From assembly GCF_019038415.1 (NCBI RefSeq), contig NZ_JAFKRG010000009.1:248001-312000 (forward strand): 64,000 nt of DNA. The letters are read 5' to 3'. Source of the stretch: Synechococcus sp. CCY 9618 (lineage in GTDB: Bacteria; Cyanobacteriota; Cyanobacteriia; PCC-6307; Cyanobiaceae). Below, piece by piece: positions 10,423-19,441 of this stretch; position 1 is the first letter of the stretch, and each line of letters starts with the position of its first letter. The position numbers were made by a program, and so were the translations under genes. A model generated the notes under the pieces. That model made no database searches. It saw nothing but the letters and a program-made list of their open reading frames with translations, and was not told where the DNA came from.

Positions 10423-11265
10423 TCAGTAGCCGTTGCTGATCGAGATCCGCCGCACTTCTCCGCCCCGTTCGATCAGGGCGGCGTCCCCCTCGGCCGAGCG
10501 CAGACGCCAGCCGCTGCCCCCGATCGCTTCACCGACGCTGACGCTCGTGGAGGTGCCCCCCATCTGGAAGATGGCCGAAGCGGGGCGGCCCGCCGATCCC
10601 ACCACCCCCACCAGTTCCGGCGCGGCGGCACCACCCCCTGAAGCAGCGCGCCCGGAGGCAGCGACCCCATTGACGCTGGCGGGGGGAGCGGCGGCGGCCA
10701 GTTTCGGGCTCACCGGCACCCGCAGGACCGGGGCCTGGGATCCGGCCTGCTGGGGCAGCTGGGACAGCTGCTGCATCCAGGGTTCCTCGGGGGGAGGCGG
10801 CAGCTGGTCGCCCGTCAGGGGCAGGACGGGTTGATCGCCGGTGGCCAGGTTGGTGCCGGTGCCGGAGCCGATGGGGGTCGGATTGGCGGGTCCGAGGCTG
10901 CGCAGGCGTTCGACCAGCAGCAGGCTGCGCTCCTGGCTGAGGGCCTGCTGCATGCGGCTGGAGTGGGTCAGATAGAGGACGGAACTGGCCACGCTGACCA
11001 TGCAGACCCCGCCCATGGCGGTGAGCAGCAGGGTGTTGCGGTCGGCGCGGGCCGGTGGGTGAGCCGGTGGGGCCGGGCGGGCCCGGAGCCTGGGGACGGG
11101 GGCGGGTGCCGGCAGGGGCCGGGCCGGAGCGGCCTCCGCCTCCACATCCAGATCAATGGTCGCCTCCGGGTCGAACACCCGGTTCATCATCTGCTCGGCC
11201 TTCAACTCCCAGTAGGCACGAGACGTGGGGATGCCACGCAGGGGGCGCCGGGGAGAGGGGCTCAA
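10423..11265 (-). CDS. Membrane-anchored protein with GspC/PilP-like C-terminal domain
   Basis: 280 residues. A cytoplasmic N-terminus contains a block near residues 16-32 (SRAYWELKAEQMMNRVFDP). One membrane segment follows at about 78-100, then a long proline/alanine linker. The C-terminal domain of about 65 residues (ELVGVVGS ... ASAIFQM ... SVGEAIGGSGWRL ... ALIERGGEVRRI) has the layout of the GspC homology region or PilP: a small beta-barrel with a ligand-like 'no residue lost' VGE turn. In type II secretion and type IV pilus systems this domain meets the secretin, so a role in pilus or secretion assembly is possible. The start chosen is TTG at 11265; an alternative is the ATG pair at codons 26-27. 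Confidence 0.6.
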   Translation of the reverse strand: MSPSPRRPLRGIPTSRAYWELKAEQMMNRVFDPEATIDLDVEAEAAPARPLPAPAPVPRLRARPAPPAHPPARADRNTLLLTAMGGVCMVSVASSVLYLTHSSRMQQALSQERSLLLVERLRSLGPANPTPIGSGTGTNLATGDQPVLPLTGDQLPPPPEEPWMQQLSQLPQQAGSQAPVLRVPVSPKLAAAAPPASVNGVAASGRAASGGGAAAPELVGVVGSAGRPASAIFQMGGTSTSVSVGEAIGGSGWRLRSAEGDAALIERGGEVRRISISNGY

Positions 11266-11291
11266 TTGCAGTCCTCGGCGTCAGGCGTGCG

Positions 11292-13247
11292 TCAGCTTAA
11301 CGATGGTTCCGGACTCTGACGAGGGCTGGGCCGGCTGCGGCGCCGGTCCAGTTCGAGCCAGAGCAGCAGGGCGTTGACGTCGGCGGGGCTGACACCTGGG
11401 ATCCGGGAGGCCTGGCCCAGGGTGCCGGGCTGGACGGCCGCCAGTTTCTCCCGGGCCTCGGCCGAGAGGGTGCCGATGGCCGCGTAATCGATCCCGGCCG
11501 GGATCGGCCGCCCCTGCCCGCGGCGGACCCGTTCGATCTGTTGCTCCTGGCGGGCCAGGTAGCCGCTGTACTTGATGTCAATCTCGGCGCCGTCACGCAC
11601 GTCGGCCGCCAGGTGGGGATCGATGAGCCCCAGGCGCACCAGATCCTCGCCGTGCAGGCCAGGCCGGCGCAGCAGATCGGCCAGGGTGATGGAGCCGTTG
11701 ATGCCGGCGCCGGTGGCGGCGGCCACGGCGGTGGCGGCGGGGTCGGAGCCCTTGAGCCGCACGGTCTCCAGCCGCTGTTTCTCCCCATCGATCGCCTCCT
11801 GTTTCTGCTGGAAGAGCCGCCAGCGGCGGTCATCGATCAGACCCAGCCGGTGGCCCAGCGGGGTGAGCCGGCGGTCGGCGTTGTCGCCGCGCAGCACCAG
11901 CCGGTATTCGCTGCGGCTGGTGAGCACCCGGTAGGGCTCCTTCAGGTCCTGGGTCACCAGGTCGTCGATGAGGGTGCCGATGTAGCTGCCTTCCCGGGGG
12001 AAGTGCACCGGCTCCTGGCCCCCCAGCAGCCGGGCCGCGTTGAGGCCGGCCACCAGACCCTGGGCGGCGGCCTCCTCGTAGCCGGTGGTGCCGTTCAGCT
12101 GGCCTGCGGAGAACAGCCCCCGGATCCGCTTGGTCTCCAGCGATGGGGTCAGCTGGGTGGCGGGCAGGATGTCGTAATCGACGGCGTAGGCGGGGCGCAG
12201 CATCACGCAGGCCTTGAGGCCGGGCAGGGTGCGCAGCAGGGCCAGCTGGAGCGCCTCGGGCAGGCCGGTGGAGAAGCCCTGGACATAGAGCTCGGGGGTG
12301 TCGCGTCCTTCCGGCTCCAGGAAGATCTGGTGGCTCTCCTTGTCGGCGAAGCGCACGATCTTGTCCTCGATCGACGGGCAGTAGCGGGGGCCCTTGCTGT
12401 CAATGAAGCCGCCGTAGATTGGCGTGAGATGCAGGTTGTCGCGGATTAGCCGGTGGGTGGCCGCCGTGGTGCGGGTGATGTGGCAGGCCATCTGCTCACC
12501 GCTCACCCGGGCGCTGGGATCGAAGCTGAAGAAGCGATCGGCCGCGTCGCTGGGCTGTTCCTCCAGGCGGTCGAGGGCCACACTGCGGCGGTCGACCCGT
12601 GGCGGGGTGCCGGTCTTGAGGCGGTCGGTGCGGAAACCCAGCTCCCGCAGGGCCTCGGTGAGTCCCTCCGCCGGCTGCTCCCCTGCCCGGCCCGCCGCCA
12701 TCGAGCGGTTGCCCACCCAGATCCGGCCCCCCAGGAAGGTGCCCGTGGTCAGCACCACGGCCCCGGCGCCGTAGACGCTGCCGAAGTAGGTGCGGACGCC
12801 GATCACCCGGGCTCCGCCCCGGTCGGCATCGTCGGGATCCCCCTCGATCTCCAGGCCGGTCACCATCGCTTCGCGCAGGGCGAGGTTGGGGGTGTGCTGC
12901 AGCAGCTGCAGCATCTGGCGGGCGTACTGGCGCTTGTCCGTCTGGGCCCGCAGGGCCCAGACGGCGGGTCCGCGGCTGGCGTTGAGCAGCCGTTTCTGCA
13001 GGGTGGTGGCGTCGGCCAGCCGGCCGATCACGCCGCCGAGGGCATCCACCTCGTGCACCAGCTGACTCTTGGCCGGCCCGCCCACGGCCGGGTTGCAGGG
13101 CTGCCAGGCGATGCGATCGAGGTTGAGGCTGAACAGGGCCGTGGACACACCCAGCCGGGCGGCGGTGAGGGCCGCCTCACAGCCGGCGTGGCCGCCGCCG
13201 ACCACGATCAGGTCGAACCGTTCGGTGGGATCTGCGCTCAGGGCCAT
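11292..13247 (-). CDS. mnmG: tRNA uridine-5-carboxymethylaminomethyl modification enzyme MnmG (GidA)
   Basis: 651 residues, the usual MnmG size. The FAD-binding [10 protein letters not shown] (17-26) is present, with CNPAVGG, the central [14 protein letters not shown] block, and the C-terminal MnmE-binding helical domain ([17 protein letters not shown] ... [30 protein letters not shown]-type pattern). With MnmE it makes the 5-carboxymethylaminomethyl group on U34 of several tRNAs, using FAD, NADH and methylene-tetrahydrofolate. The ATG at 13247 precedes the Rossmann motif by 16 residues, as expected. The gene lies 26 bp upstream of the GspC-like gene. Confidence 0.97.
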   Translation of the reverse strand: MALSADPTERFDLIVVGGGHAGCEAALTAARLGVSTALFSLNLDRIAWQPCNPAVGGPAKSQLVHEVDALGGVIGRLADATTLQKRLLNASRGPAVWALRAQTDKRQYARQMLQLLQHTPNLALREAMVTGLEIEGDPDDADRGGARVIGVRTYFGSVYGAGAVVLTTGTFLGGRIWVGNRSMAAGRAGEQPAEGLTEALRELGFRTDRLKTGTPPRVDRRSVALDRLEEQPSDAADRFFSFDPSARVSGEQMACHITRTTAATHRLIRDNLHLTPIYGGFIDSKGPRYCPSIEDKIVRFADKESHQIFLEPEGRDTPELYVQGFSTGLPEALQLALLRTLPGLKACVMLRPAYAVDYDILPATQLTPSLETKRIRGLFSAGQLNGTTGYEEAAAQGLVAGLNAARLLGGQEPVHFPREGSYIGTLIDDLVTQDLKEPYRVLTSRSEYRLVLRGDNADRRLTPLGHRLGLIDDRRWRLFQQKQEAIDGEKQRLETVRLKGSDPAATAVAAATGAGINGSITLADLLRRPGLHGEDLVRLGLIDPHLAADVRDGAEIDIKYSGYLARQEQQIERVRRGQGRPIPAGIDYAAIGTLSAEAREKLAAVQPGTLGQASRIPGVSPADVNALLLWLELDRRRSRPSPRQSPEPSLS

Positions 13248-13292
13248 GGAGGAAGGGGGCCGCGTCAGCGGGCCGGGGCTGTGGGGGGGGGG

Positions 13293-14096
13293 TCAGGCGC
13301 CCCTGGCCGCTGTCATTGTGCCTGGGGGGAGCGGGGCCACGCTTCCCCCCGTGCTCACGCTGGCCCCGTAGTCGGGGTCCTCGGTGCCCAGCAGCCGGTC
13401 CCAGAAGGTGAAGTAGAGGCCGAAGTGCACCCCGTGGCGGCGGTGATGAAGCGAATGGTGGGCCGGACCGATCATCCAGCGCCCCAGCCAGTGATGGGGA
13501 AATCCCAGGGGCAAATGGTCGGGTCCGAGGTGGTTCACGATCGCCCAGACGGTCATGGTGGTGAGCACGGCCATGAGGGTGATGAAGTGCAGCGGCAGCA
13601 CCAGCACAACGGCCACCAGGAAGAGAGCCTGCAGCAGGGCTTCAAGGGGATCGAAGGCGAAGGAGGTCCAGGGCGTGGGGGGGCGGGAGCGGTGGTGGCC
13701 CCGATGGAACCAGGGGAAGAGGGCTGGGCGGTGCAGCAGCCGGTGGGTGACATAGAACCAGCCGTCCTGGAGCACGAGCACGGCGGCGTAGCTCAGCCCC
13801 AGATACCACCAGGGATGATCCTGGACCCGGCCGTAGAGCTGGGTCATGCCCCGGTCCTGGAACATCATCACGGCGGCGGTGGCCAGGGCGAACACCACCG
13901 TGGAGACCACCGAAAGCCGGATGTCCTCCCGCATGGCGGCGCTGCTGGGAGCCTGGACATCCGGGCGGCCAGCAACGGCACTCCCTCCGGTGCGGAGATA
14001 CACCAGCCAGTAGGCGAAACCTGCCATCAGGATGTAGCGAATGAGGATAATCGCGAAGAATGCAAATCCGTAGTACAAGAAAGAATGATGCCCCAC
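13293..14096 (-). CDS. Sterol desaturase / fatty acid hydroxylase superfamily membrane enzyme
   Basis: 267 residues with several membrane segments. Three histidine clusters define this di-iron family: HRLLH (118-122), HRGHH (131-135) and HHSLHH (213-218), with an extra conserved NHLGPDH near 188-194. Cyanobacterial members include carotenoid and fatty-acid hydroxylases, and which substrate applies here cannot be told. A run of ten G lies between its stop and the mnmG start. The 180 bp upstream (14097-14278) is AT-richer than its surroundings and probably carries the promoter. Confidence 0.85.
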   Translation of the reverse strand: MGHHSFLYYGFAFFAIILIRYILMAGFAYWLVYLRTGGSAVAGRPDVQAPSSAAMREDIRLSVVSTVVFALATAAVMMFQDRGMTQLYGRVQDHPWWYLGLSYAAVLVLQDGWFYVTHRLLHRPALFPWFHRGHHRSRPPTPWTSFAFDPLEALLQALFLVAVVLVLPLHFITLMAVLTTMTVWAIVNHLGPDHLPLGFPHHWLGRWMIGPAHHSLHHRRHGVHFGLYFTFWDRLLGTEDPDYGASVSTGGSVAPLPPGTMTAARGA

Positions 14097-14278
14097 TGAT
14101 TGCGCCCCACACCGTTGATCTCGTTCCCCATCCTACTCCCGTCCTGCATGGGGTCGTCTTTCCAGGGGAATAACGACAGAATTAAAACCGATCAATCCTC
14201 TTGAAATCCATCACATGGTGGAACTTCAGTCACTGAGAAGCAGGATGCTGCGAGTGTACTTTCGCCGGGATCCCTTGC

Positions 14279-15685
14279 CTATGCCGCCAGATTGCGGAAG
14301 CGGGTGAACTGGGGTTCGAACAGCAACTTGACAGTGCCCACCGGGCCGTTGCGGTGCTTGGTGACGATGACTTCGGTGATGCCCCGGTCGGCGGTTTCCG
14401 GGTTGTAGTACTCATCGCGGTAGATCATCAACACCAGGTCGGCGTCCTGCTCGATCGAGCCCGATTCCCGCAGGTCGCTCAGCATGGGGCGCTTGTTGGT
14501 GCGGGACTCGACGCCGCGGCTGAGCTGGGAGAGGGCGATCACGGGCACGTGCAGTTCCCGGGCCATGCCCTTGAGGCCCCGGGTGATGCGGGAGAGCTCC
14601 TGGACCCGGTTGTCGGGGGTGGAGCCCTCCATCAGCTGCAGGTAGTCGATCACGATCAGGCCCAGCTCCTTGCCCTGCTCGGCCATCAGGCGGCGGCAGA
14701 GGGAGCGCATCTCCAGCACGCCGGAATTGGGCTTGTCGTCGATGAACAGGGGCAGCTGGCCGAGGCTGTTGATGCCCTGGCCCAGCAGGGGCCACTCCTC
14801 CTGCTGCAGCCGGCCGGTGCGCAGACGGCCGCTCTCGATGCCCACCTCCATCGACAGCAGGCGGTAGGTGAGCTGCTCCTTGCTCATCTCCAGGCTGAAC
14901 ACGCAGACCGGCAGCTGGTGCAGCTGGGCCACGTTCTTGGCGATGTTGAGCACAATTGAGGTCTTGCCCATGGCGGGGCGCCCGGCCACGATGATGAGAT
15001 CGCTGCGCTGCAGCCCCTGGGTGATGGCGTCGAGGTCGTAGAAGTTGACCGGGATGCCCGCTACGGCGGTGCCGAGGGAGCGGCTCTCGATCTCGTTGAA
15101 GGTGCTGGTGAGGATCTCGGCTGTTGGGGTGAGGCCGGCGGTGGGCTTTTCCTGGCTGATGGCGAAGATCTTCTGCTCGGCCTCGTCCAGCACCTGCTCC
15201 ATGGGCTTGCTCTGATCGAAGCCCAGCCGGATCACGTCGTTGCCGGAGCGGATCAGCTGACGGCGCAGGTGCTTGTCCATGACCAGGCGGGCCACCTGGT
15301 CGATGGAGGCGGTGGAGAGGGTGCGGTCGACCAGCTCCACTAGCCGGGCGCTGCCGCCCACCTTCTCCAGCTGGCCGGTGTCGGCGAGCCAGGCCGCCAT
15401 GGCCGTGAGATCGGTGGGCTTGCCCTGGCTGTGCAGCATCAGGGCGGTGCGGTAGATCTCCCGATGGGCGCCGAGGTAGAAGGCCTCAGGGCGCAGCACA
15501 TCGGCGACCCGGCCGATGGCGTCGGGATCCAGCAGGATGCCCCCGAGAACCGACTCTTCCGCCTCCAGGTTCTGGGGCGGAACAGAATCGGGCAGCGCCT
15601 CGAAACCGGCCTGCTCGGCACGGGCAGTGGATCGGCGAGCCCCCTCGAGGGGGGCATCCGATCCCGCCAGGGGCACGCTCACCAT
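14279..15685 (-). CDS. dnaB: Replicative DNA helicase DnaB
   Basis: 468 residues. The N-terminal DnaG-interacting domain (PPQNLEAEESVLGGILLDPDAI) is followed by a linker and the RecA-type helicase core. The core has Walker A GRPAMGKTS (235-243, Lys241), Walker B LIVIDYLQLM, the SQLSRGVESR motif and DLRESGSIEQDADLV. DnaB is the hexameric 5'-3' helicase that opens the fork. No intein is present, unlike some cyanobacterial dnaB genes. It follows rplI on the same strand, an arrangement common in bacteria, with a hairpin in the 118-bp gap. Confidence 0.97.
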   Translation of the reverse strand: MVSVPLAGSDAPLEGARRSTARAEQAGFEALPDSVPPQNLEAEESVLGGILLDPDAIGRVADVLRPEAFYLGAHREIYRTALMLHSQGKPTDLTAMAAWLADTGQLEKVGGSARLVELVDRTLSTASIDQVARLVMDKHLRRQLIRSGNDVIRLGFDQSKPMEQVLDEAEQKIFAISQEKPTAGLTPTAEILTSTFNEIESRSLGTAVAGIPVNFYDLDAITQGLQRSDLIIVAGRPAMGKTSIVLNIAKNVAQLHQLPVCVFSLEMSKEQLTYRLLSMEVGIESGRLRTGRLQQEEWPLLGQGINSLGQLPLFIDDKPNSGVLEMRSLCRRLMAEQGKELGLIVIDYLQLMEGSTPDNRVQELSRITRGLKGMARELHVPVIALSQLSRGVESRTNKRPMLSDLRESGSIEQDADLVLMIYRDEYYNPETADRGITEVIVTKHRNGPVGTVKLLFEPQFTRFRNLAA

Positions 15686-15740
15686 GGACTGGGCTCCATT
15701 ACGGGACGCAGGGGAAAGGGCGCCGGATCGGTCGGGATCC

Positions 15741-15770
15741 GGCCCCGGAGTGGTGAATCACTCTGGGGCC
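15741..15770 (-). terminator. Hairpin between rplI and dnaB
   Basis: A 12-bp stem (15741-15752 with 15759-15770, one G-U type pair) closes a six-base loop. It lies downstream of rplI and upstream of dnaB on their strand. There is no following T-tract on either strand, so it may only attenuate rplI-to-dnaB transcription or mark processing. Confidence 0.45.
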
Positions 15771-15803
15771 CGGGACGGAATGTTTCGGTTCGCGGCTGGC
15801 CGA

Positions 15804-16265
15804 TCAGTAGCTGACCACTTCGAGGTTGACGTCGGCGATGACATCGGGATGGAGCTTCACCTGCACCTTGTAGGAGCCGGTGCGGTGGATCTCGGGAACG
15901 GTGATGGAGCGCCGGTCGACCTCCTTCTTGGTGGCGGCCTCAATGGCTTCGGCCACATCGCCGTTGGTGACGGTGCCGAAGAGCACGTCGTCGCCGCCGG
16001 TCTGCTTCTTGACGGTGAAGCGGCCGATGGTGTCGAGGGCGGTGCGGAAGGCGACGGCCTCGGCCTTCAGGGCCGCCTGACGCTCCGCCTCCTTGGCGCG
16101 GCGGTGCTCCACCTGGCGCAGGACAGCGGCGGTGACGGCCAGGGCCTTGCCTGTGGGCAGGAGGTAGTTGCGGGCGTAGCCGGGGGCCACGTCCACCAGA
16201 TCACCGTCCTTGCCCAGGGAAAGGATGTCCTCGCTGAGGACCACCTGCACACGCTTCTTGACCAT
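15804..16265 (-). CDS. rplI: 50S ribosomal protein L9
   Basis: 153 residues, typical for L9. The N-terminal domain begins [14 protein letters not shown] and contains the signature-like [13 protein letters not shown] (about 30-42). The long linking helix ([21 protein letters not shown]) leads to the C-terminal domain, which ends [10 protein letters not shown]. It binds 23S rRNA domain V near the L1 stalk. It lies upstream of dnaB, as in many bacteria, and about 43 bases after the stop of the desaturase gene on the same strand. Confidence 0.97.
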   Translation of the reverse strand: MVKKRVQVVLSEDILSLGKDGDLVDVAPGYARNYLLPTGKALAVTAAVLRQVEHRRAKEAERQAALKAEAVAFRTALDTIGRFTVKKQTGGDDVLFGTVTNGDVAEAIEAATKKEVDRRSITVPEIHRTGSYKVQVKLHPDVIADVNLEVVSY

Positions 16266-16307
16266 GACGACGCCTCGGCTGAGCCGACTGAAATCCGATC
16301 GACAAGC

Positions 16308-17294
16308 CTACGACACGGTCCCGGAGGGAGCTGCTGCCAGGGGCAGACGCACCCGGGTGGCCAGGCCCAGGGCCCGCATCAGCCTGATGTGCTGCCAGGT
16401 GAGGTCGAACTGGCGGGGGCCGAAGCCGTGGCGGGCCGAATGGGGGAAGGCATGGTGGTTGTTGTGCCAGCCCTCACCGAAGGTGAGCGCCGCCACCCAG
16501 GGGTTGTTCTTCGACCTGTCGCCGCTCTCGTGCACGGTCTCGCCCCACATGTGGGTGGCCGAATTGACCAGCCAGGTGCAGTGATAGACGATCACCAGGC
16601 GCAGGGGGATGCCCCACAGCACCAGGGCCCAGCCGCCGGCCCCGGTGACGCTGCCGATCCAGAAGAGCAGCAGGCCCAGGGGCAGCTGCAGCAGCAGGAA
16701 ACCCTTGTTCAGCCAGCGGTAGTAGGGGTCGGCGGCCAGGTCGCCCGTGAGCCGGGGCACGGCGGCCATGGCCGGGATCTCCTCGAACATCCAGGCCATG
16801 TGGGACCACCAGAAGCCCTTGTTGCTGTCGTGGTGATCGACTTCCGTATCGGAGAACTTGTGGTGGTGGCGGTGCAGGCCGACCCAGTCGATCGGGCCGT
16901 GCTGACAGCTGAGGGCACCGCAGGTGGCGAAGATGCGCTCCAGCCAGAGGGGCACCCGAAAGGAGCGGTGGCAGAGCAGGCGGTGGTACCCGATCGTCAC
17001 GCCCAGGCAGGCGGTGACCCAGTACATCACCAGCAGGGCACCGACCGCCTCCAGGCTCCAGAAGCGGGGCAGCAGGGCCACCACCGCGAGGATGTGGATG
17101 AGCACCATGAAGCCGATGGTGCCCCAGCGGGTGCCCTTGGGAGAGACGCCGCGGGGCTCGCCGCGGCGGGGTTCGTGCAGGCCCCTGGCCCTGCGGAGGG
17201 CATCGGCCCCCTGGTTGATGGCCGCCGGCTGGCGGGTGTGGCGGGCGGCGGGGCCGCGACGCGAGCCGGGGCGGGGGAAGGTTGTGGCGGCCAT
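16308..17294 (-). CDS. Acyl-lipid/acyl-CoA delta-9-type fatty acid desaturase (DesC-like), copy 1
   Basis: 328 residues. The three histidine boxes of the delta-9 group are intact: HRLLCH (104-109), HRHHH (141-145, within GLHRHHHKFSDTEVDHHD) and HNNHH (in GEGWHNNHHAFP). Two pairs of membrane segments flank them. The family inserts the first double bond in membrane acyl chains using ferredoxin in cyanobacteria. A basic, disordered N-terminus of about 55 residues precedes the first membrane helix. It is divergent from the unknown gene at 17351 and close kin to the second desaturase at 18171-19214. Which one is the main DesC is unclear. Confidence 0.9.
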   Translation of the reverse strand: MAATTFPRPGSRRGPAARHTRQPAAINQGADALRRARGLHEPRRGEPRGVSPKGTRWGTIGFMVLIHILAVVALLPRFWSLEAVGALLVMYWVTACLGVTIGYHRLLCHRSFRVPLWLERIFATCGALSCQHGPIDWVGLHRHHHKFSDTEVDHHDSNKGFWWSHMAWMFEEIPAMAAVPRLTGDLAADPYYRWLNKGFLLLQLPLGLLLFWIGSVTGAGGWALVLWGIPLRLVIVYHCTWLVNSATHMWGETVHESGDRSKNNPWVAALTFGEGWHNNHHAFPHSARHGFGPRQFDLTWQHIRLMRALGLATRVRLPLAAAPSGTVS

Positions 17295-17350
17295 GGAGGA
17301 CCGTGCTCCTGATCAGTCGTTAGGATGGTAGCAATACGAATCCAGATCGC

Positions 17351-18163
17351 GTGGGGTATCGAGACGAACTCGCATCCGGTCGGGTTGCCTTCGCCCATCT
17401 GATCCGGGTCTGGCATGAGCGCAACGGCTGGTCCCACCGGGTCCTGCCCGTGCTGGCGGAGGCCCTCGACCTGGGCCGGGTGCACAATTCCCAGCTCTCC
17501 ATGCTGCGCAACGGCAAGCTGGCCTCCCCCGGGCCGGAGGTGTTCCTGGCCCTGGGCAACGTCAACCTCTGGCTTGCCGCCCAGGCCCCCGCCGGGCGGC
17601 TGGAGCCGGACCGGGCCGAGACCCTGCTGGCCGACCACCCCGAACTGTTCGAGGCCCTGCGCAGCTCGGCCCTGCCCGTGCGGGATGAGCACCAGCGGGT
17701 GCTGGGTCCGGGGTCCCTGCTTGAGGTGTTCGTCGGCTTCCGGGAGCCGCCGGCCAGTTTCGATCTGCGCATCGGCGAGGCGGAGGCGGCCGGCCTCAGC
17801 GCCGCCCTGGCCCATCTGCTCACCGCCGGTGGTTCCTGGCGCGACTGCCGCGACCAGCTGATGGCGGCGTACCCGGCGGCAAAGCGGCAGCGCCGCGAGC
17901 GGTTTGCCGAAGTGATCGCCGGCCAGCGCGATTACTCGGCGGTGGAACTGGATACGGAGCTACCTGAACTGCGCCGGACCCTGGCGGTGCTGGGGGCGGC
18001 CGGGGAGGAGGAGCTCGGTCCCGACCGGTTCCTGGAGCTGCTGCGCCAGCAGGCCCGCCGGCTGCAGGGCGGGGGGGAAGACCAGGGACCGGTGGACCTG
18101 GCGGCGGCGATCCGCCGGGAAATCGGAGCCTCCCTGCCCGCGGTGGGTTCCGGGGAGGGCTGA
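17351..18163 (+). CDS. Conserved hypothetical protein (cyanobacterial)
   Basis: 270 residues from GTG at 17351, 56 bp from the divergent desaturase start. The N-terminal 80 residues (FAHLIRVWHERNGWSHRVLPVLAEALDLGRVHNSQLSMLRNGKL) are helical and read somewhat like a degenerate helix-turn-helix fold. The middle and C-terminus are helical with acidic segments. No domain is recognised. Its place between two delta-9 desaturases that face it from both sides suggests that the trio may travel together, but no function follows from that. Confidence 0.7.
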   Translation: MGYRDELASGRVAFAHLIRVWHERNGWSHRVLPVLAEALDLGRVHNSQLSMLRNGKLASPGPEVFLALGNVNLWLAAQAPAGRLEPDRAETLLADHPELFEALRSSALPVRDEHQRVLGPGSLLEVFVGFREPPASFDLRIGEAEAAGLSAALAHLLTAGGSWRDCRDQLMAAYPAAKRQRRERFAEVIAGQRDYSAVELDTELPELRRTLAVLGAAGEEELGPDRFLELLRQQARRLQGGGEDQGPVDLAAAIRREIGASLPAVGSGEG

Positions 18164-18170
18164 ACCCGGC

Positions 18171-19214
18171 TCAGGCGCTGGCGGCCGCGTCGCCGCGGTG
18201 GCCGAAGACCGGCGCGATCCGCACCCGCCGGGCCAACCCAAGGGCCCGCAGGGCCCGGATGTGCTGCCAGGTGATGTCGAACTCGAACCAGCGCAGCCCG
18301 TGGCGGGCGGAGTGGGGGTAGGCGTGGTGGTTGTTGTGCCAGCCCTCACCGAAGGTGAGAATCGCCACCCACCAGCAGTTGCGGGAGCGGTCGGGGCAGT
18401 CGAAGTTGCGGTAGCCGAAGGCGTGGGTGGCTGAATTCACCAGCCAGGTGACGTGATACACGAGCACCAGGCGCAGGGGAATCCCCCAGAGCACCAGCCC
18501 CAGGCCGCCGCCATGGACACCGGCCCAGTTGCCGTACCAGTAGAGGGCGGCCCCCAGGGGCAGCTGCAGCAGCAGGAACCAGCGGTCGAGCCAGCGGTAG
18601 AGGGGATCCTTCTCCATGTCGCCGGTGAAGCGATGGATCTCGCTCAGGGCGGGGATCTGGTGCAGCATCCACTCGCTGTGGGCCCACCAGAGACCCCGGG
18701 CGGCGTCGTGGTGGTCGTTGGGCTGGTCGGAGAAAAGGTGATGGTGCCGGTGCAGGCCCACCCACTCGATCGGTCCGCTCTGGCAGGCCAGGGTGCCCAT
18801 CAGCACCAGCAGCCGCTCCACCCAGCGGGGCGCTTCAAAGCCCCGGTGGGCCACCAGCCGGTGCAGGCCCAGGGTCACCCCCAGCACCGTGGCCCAGTAC
18901 AGGACCACCAGCACGATCACCCCCTGCGGGCTCCAGAAGCGGGGCAGAAGGGCGAAGACGGCGCCCACATGGATCGCCAGCATGAAGCCGGTGGTGCCGG
19001 CCTTGAATTTGCGCTGGCGGGCCGGCAGCTTCGGCCTGGGCCCCTCCATGGCCGCCAGCAGCTGGGCTTTCTTGCGGGAGTGGGGCTGCTCCCTGGAGGG
19101 AATGGAGACGATGCGGGAGGGCTGGGCGGAGGGGAAGGGCTCGGAGCGGGCAACCAAGGGTGTCTCCGGGGGGGACAGGAACGGCAGGGACCCGTTGGCG
19201 GCGGGTGGCCCCAT
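18171..19214 (-). CDS. Acyl-lipid/acyl-CoA delta-9-type fatty acid desaturase (DesC-like), copy 2
   Basis: 347 residues as called. The histidine boxes are HRLVAH, HRHHH (in GLHRHHHLFSDQPNDHHD) and HNNHH (in GEGWHNNHHAYP). It keeps the delta-9 pattern but diverges from copy 1 in the second box neighbourhood and the C-terminus. The first 70 residues are basic and low in complexity, so the true start may be a later ATG, for example the methionine before EGPRPKLPARQ. Its stop lies 7 bases from the convergent stop of the unknown gene. Two desaturases may differ in sn-position or temperature response, as in other Synechococcus (known of the group, not shown here). Confidence 0.88.
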   Translation of the reverse strand: MGPPAANGSLPFLSPPETPLVARSEPFPSAQPSRIVSIPSREQPHSRKKAQLLAAMEGPRPKLPARQRKFKAGTTGFMLAIHVGAVFALLPRFWSPQGVIVLVVLYWATVLGVTLGLHRLVAHRGFEAPRWVERLLVLMGTLACQSGPIEWVGLHRHHHLFSDQPNDHHDAARGLWWAHSEWMLHQIPALSEIHRFTGDMEKDPLYRWLDRWFLLLQLPLGAALYWYGNWAGVHGGGLGLVLWGIPLRLVLVYHVTWLVNSATHAFGYRNFDCPDRSRNCWWVAILTFGEGWHNNHHAYPHSARHGLRWFEFDITWQHIRALRALGLARRVRIAPVFGHRGDAAASA

Positions 19215-19441
19215 CCTGACCCACGCAACCGGGCGGTGGCGGGGATGCTGGCGCCGCTGGAATGAGGCTGCGGGGTGGCCGGATCAGTCAACGGCTTGGG
19301 CAGCCGCGTTCAGCGCGTTGCCTGGATGTTCCCGATCGTTGGGTGGCGGAGCGATGTCAACTTTCGGCTTCCATGAGGTAGGGCAGGCGGAAGGGGATTG
19401 CCGGCCCGGGGACTGCAAGGTGATGCCGCCCGGAATCCAGT

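Noticed and set aside
14290-14330. GGTTCGAAC resembling a tRNA T-loop
   Set aside because: It lies inside dnaB and no acceptor or anticodon stem can be built around it.
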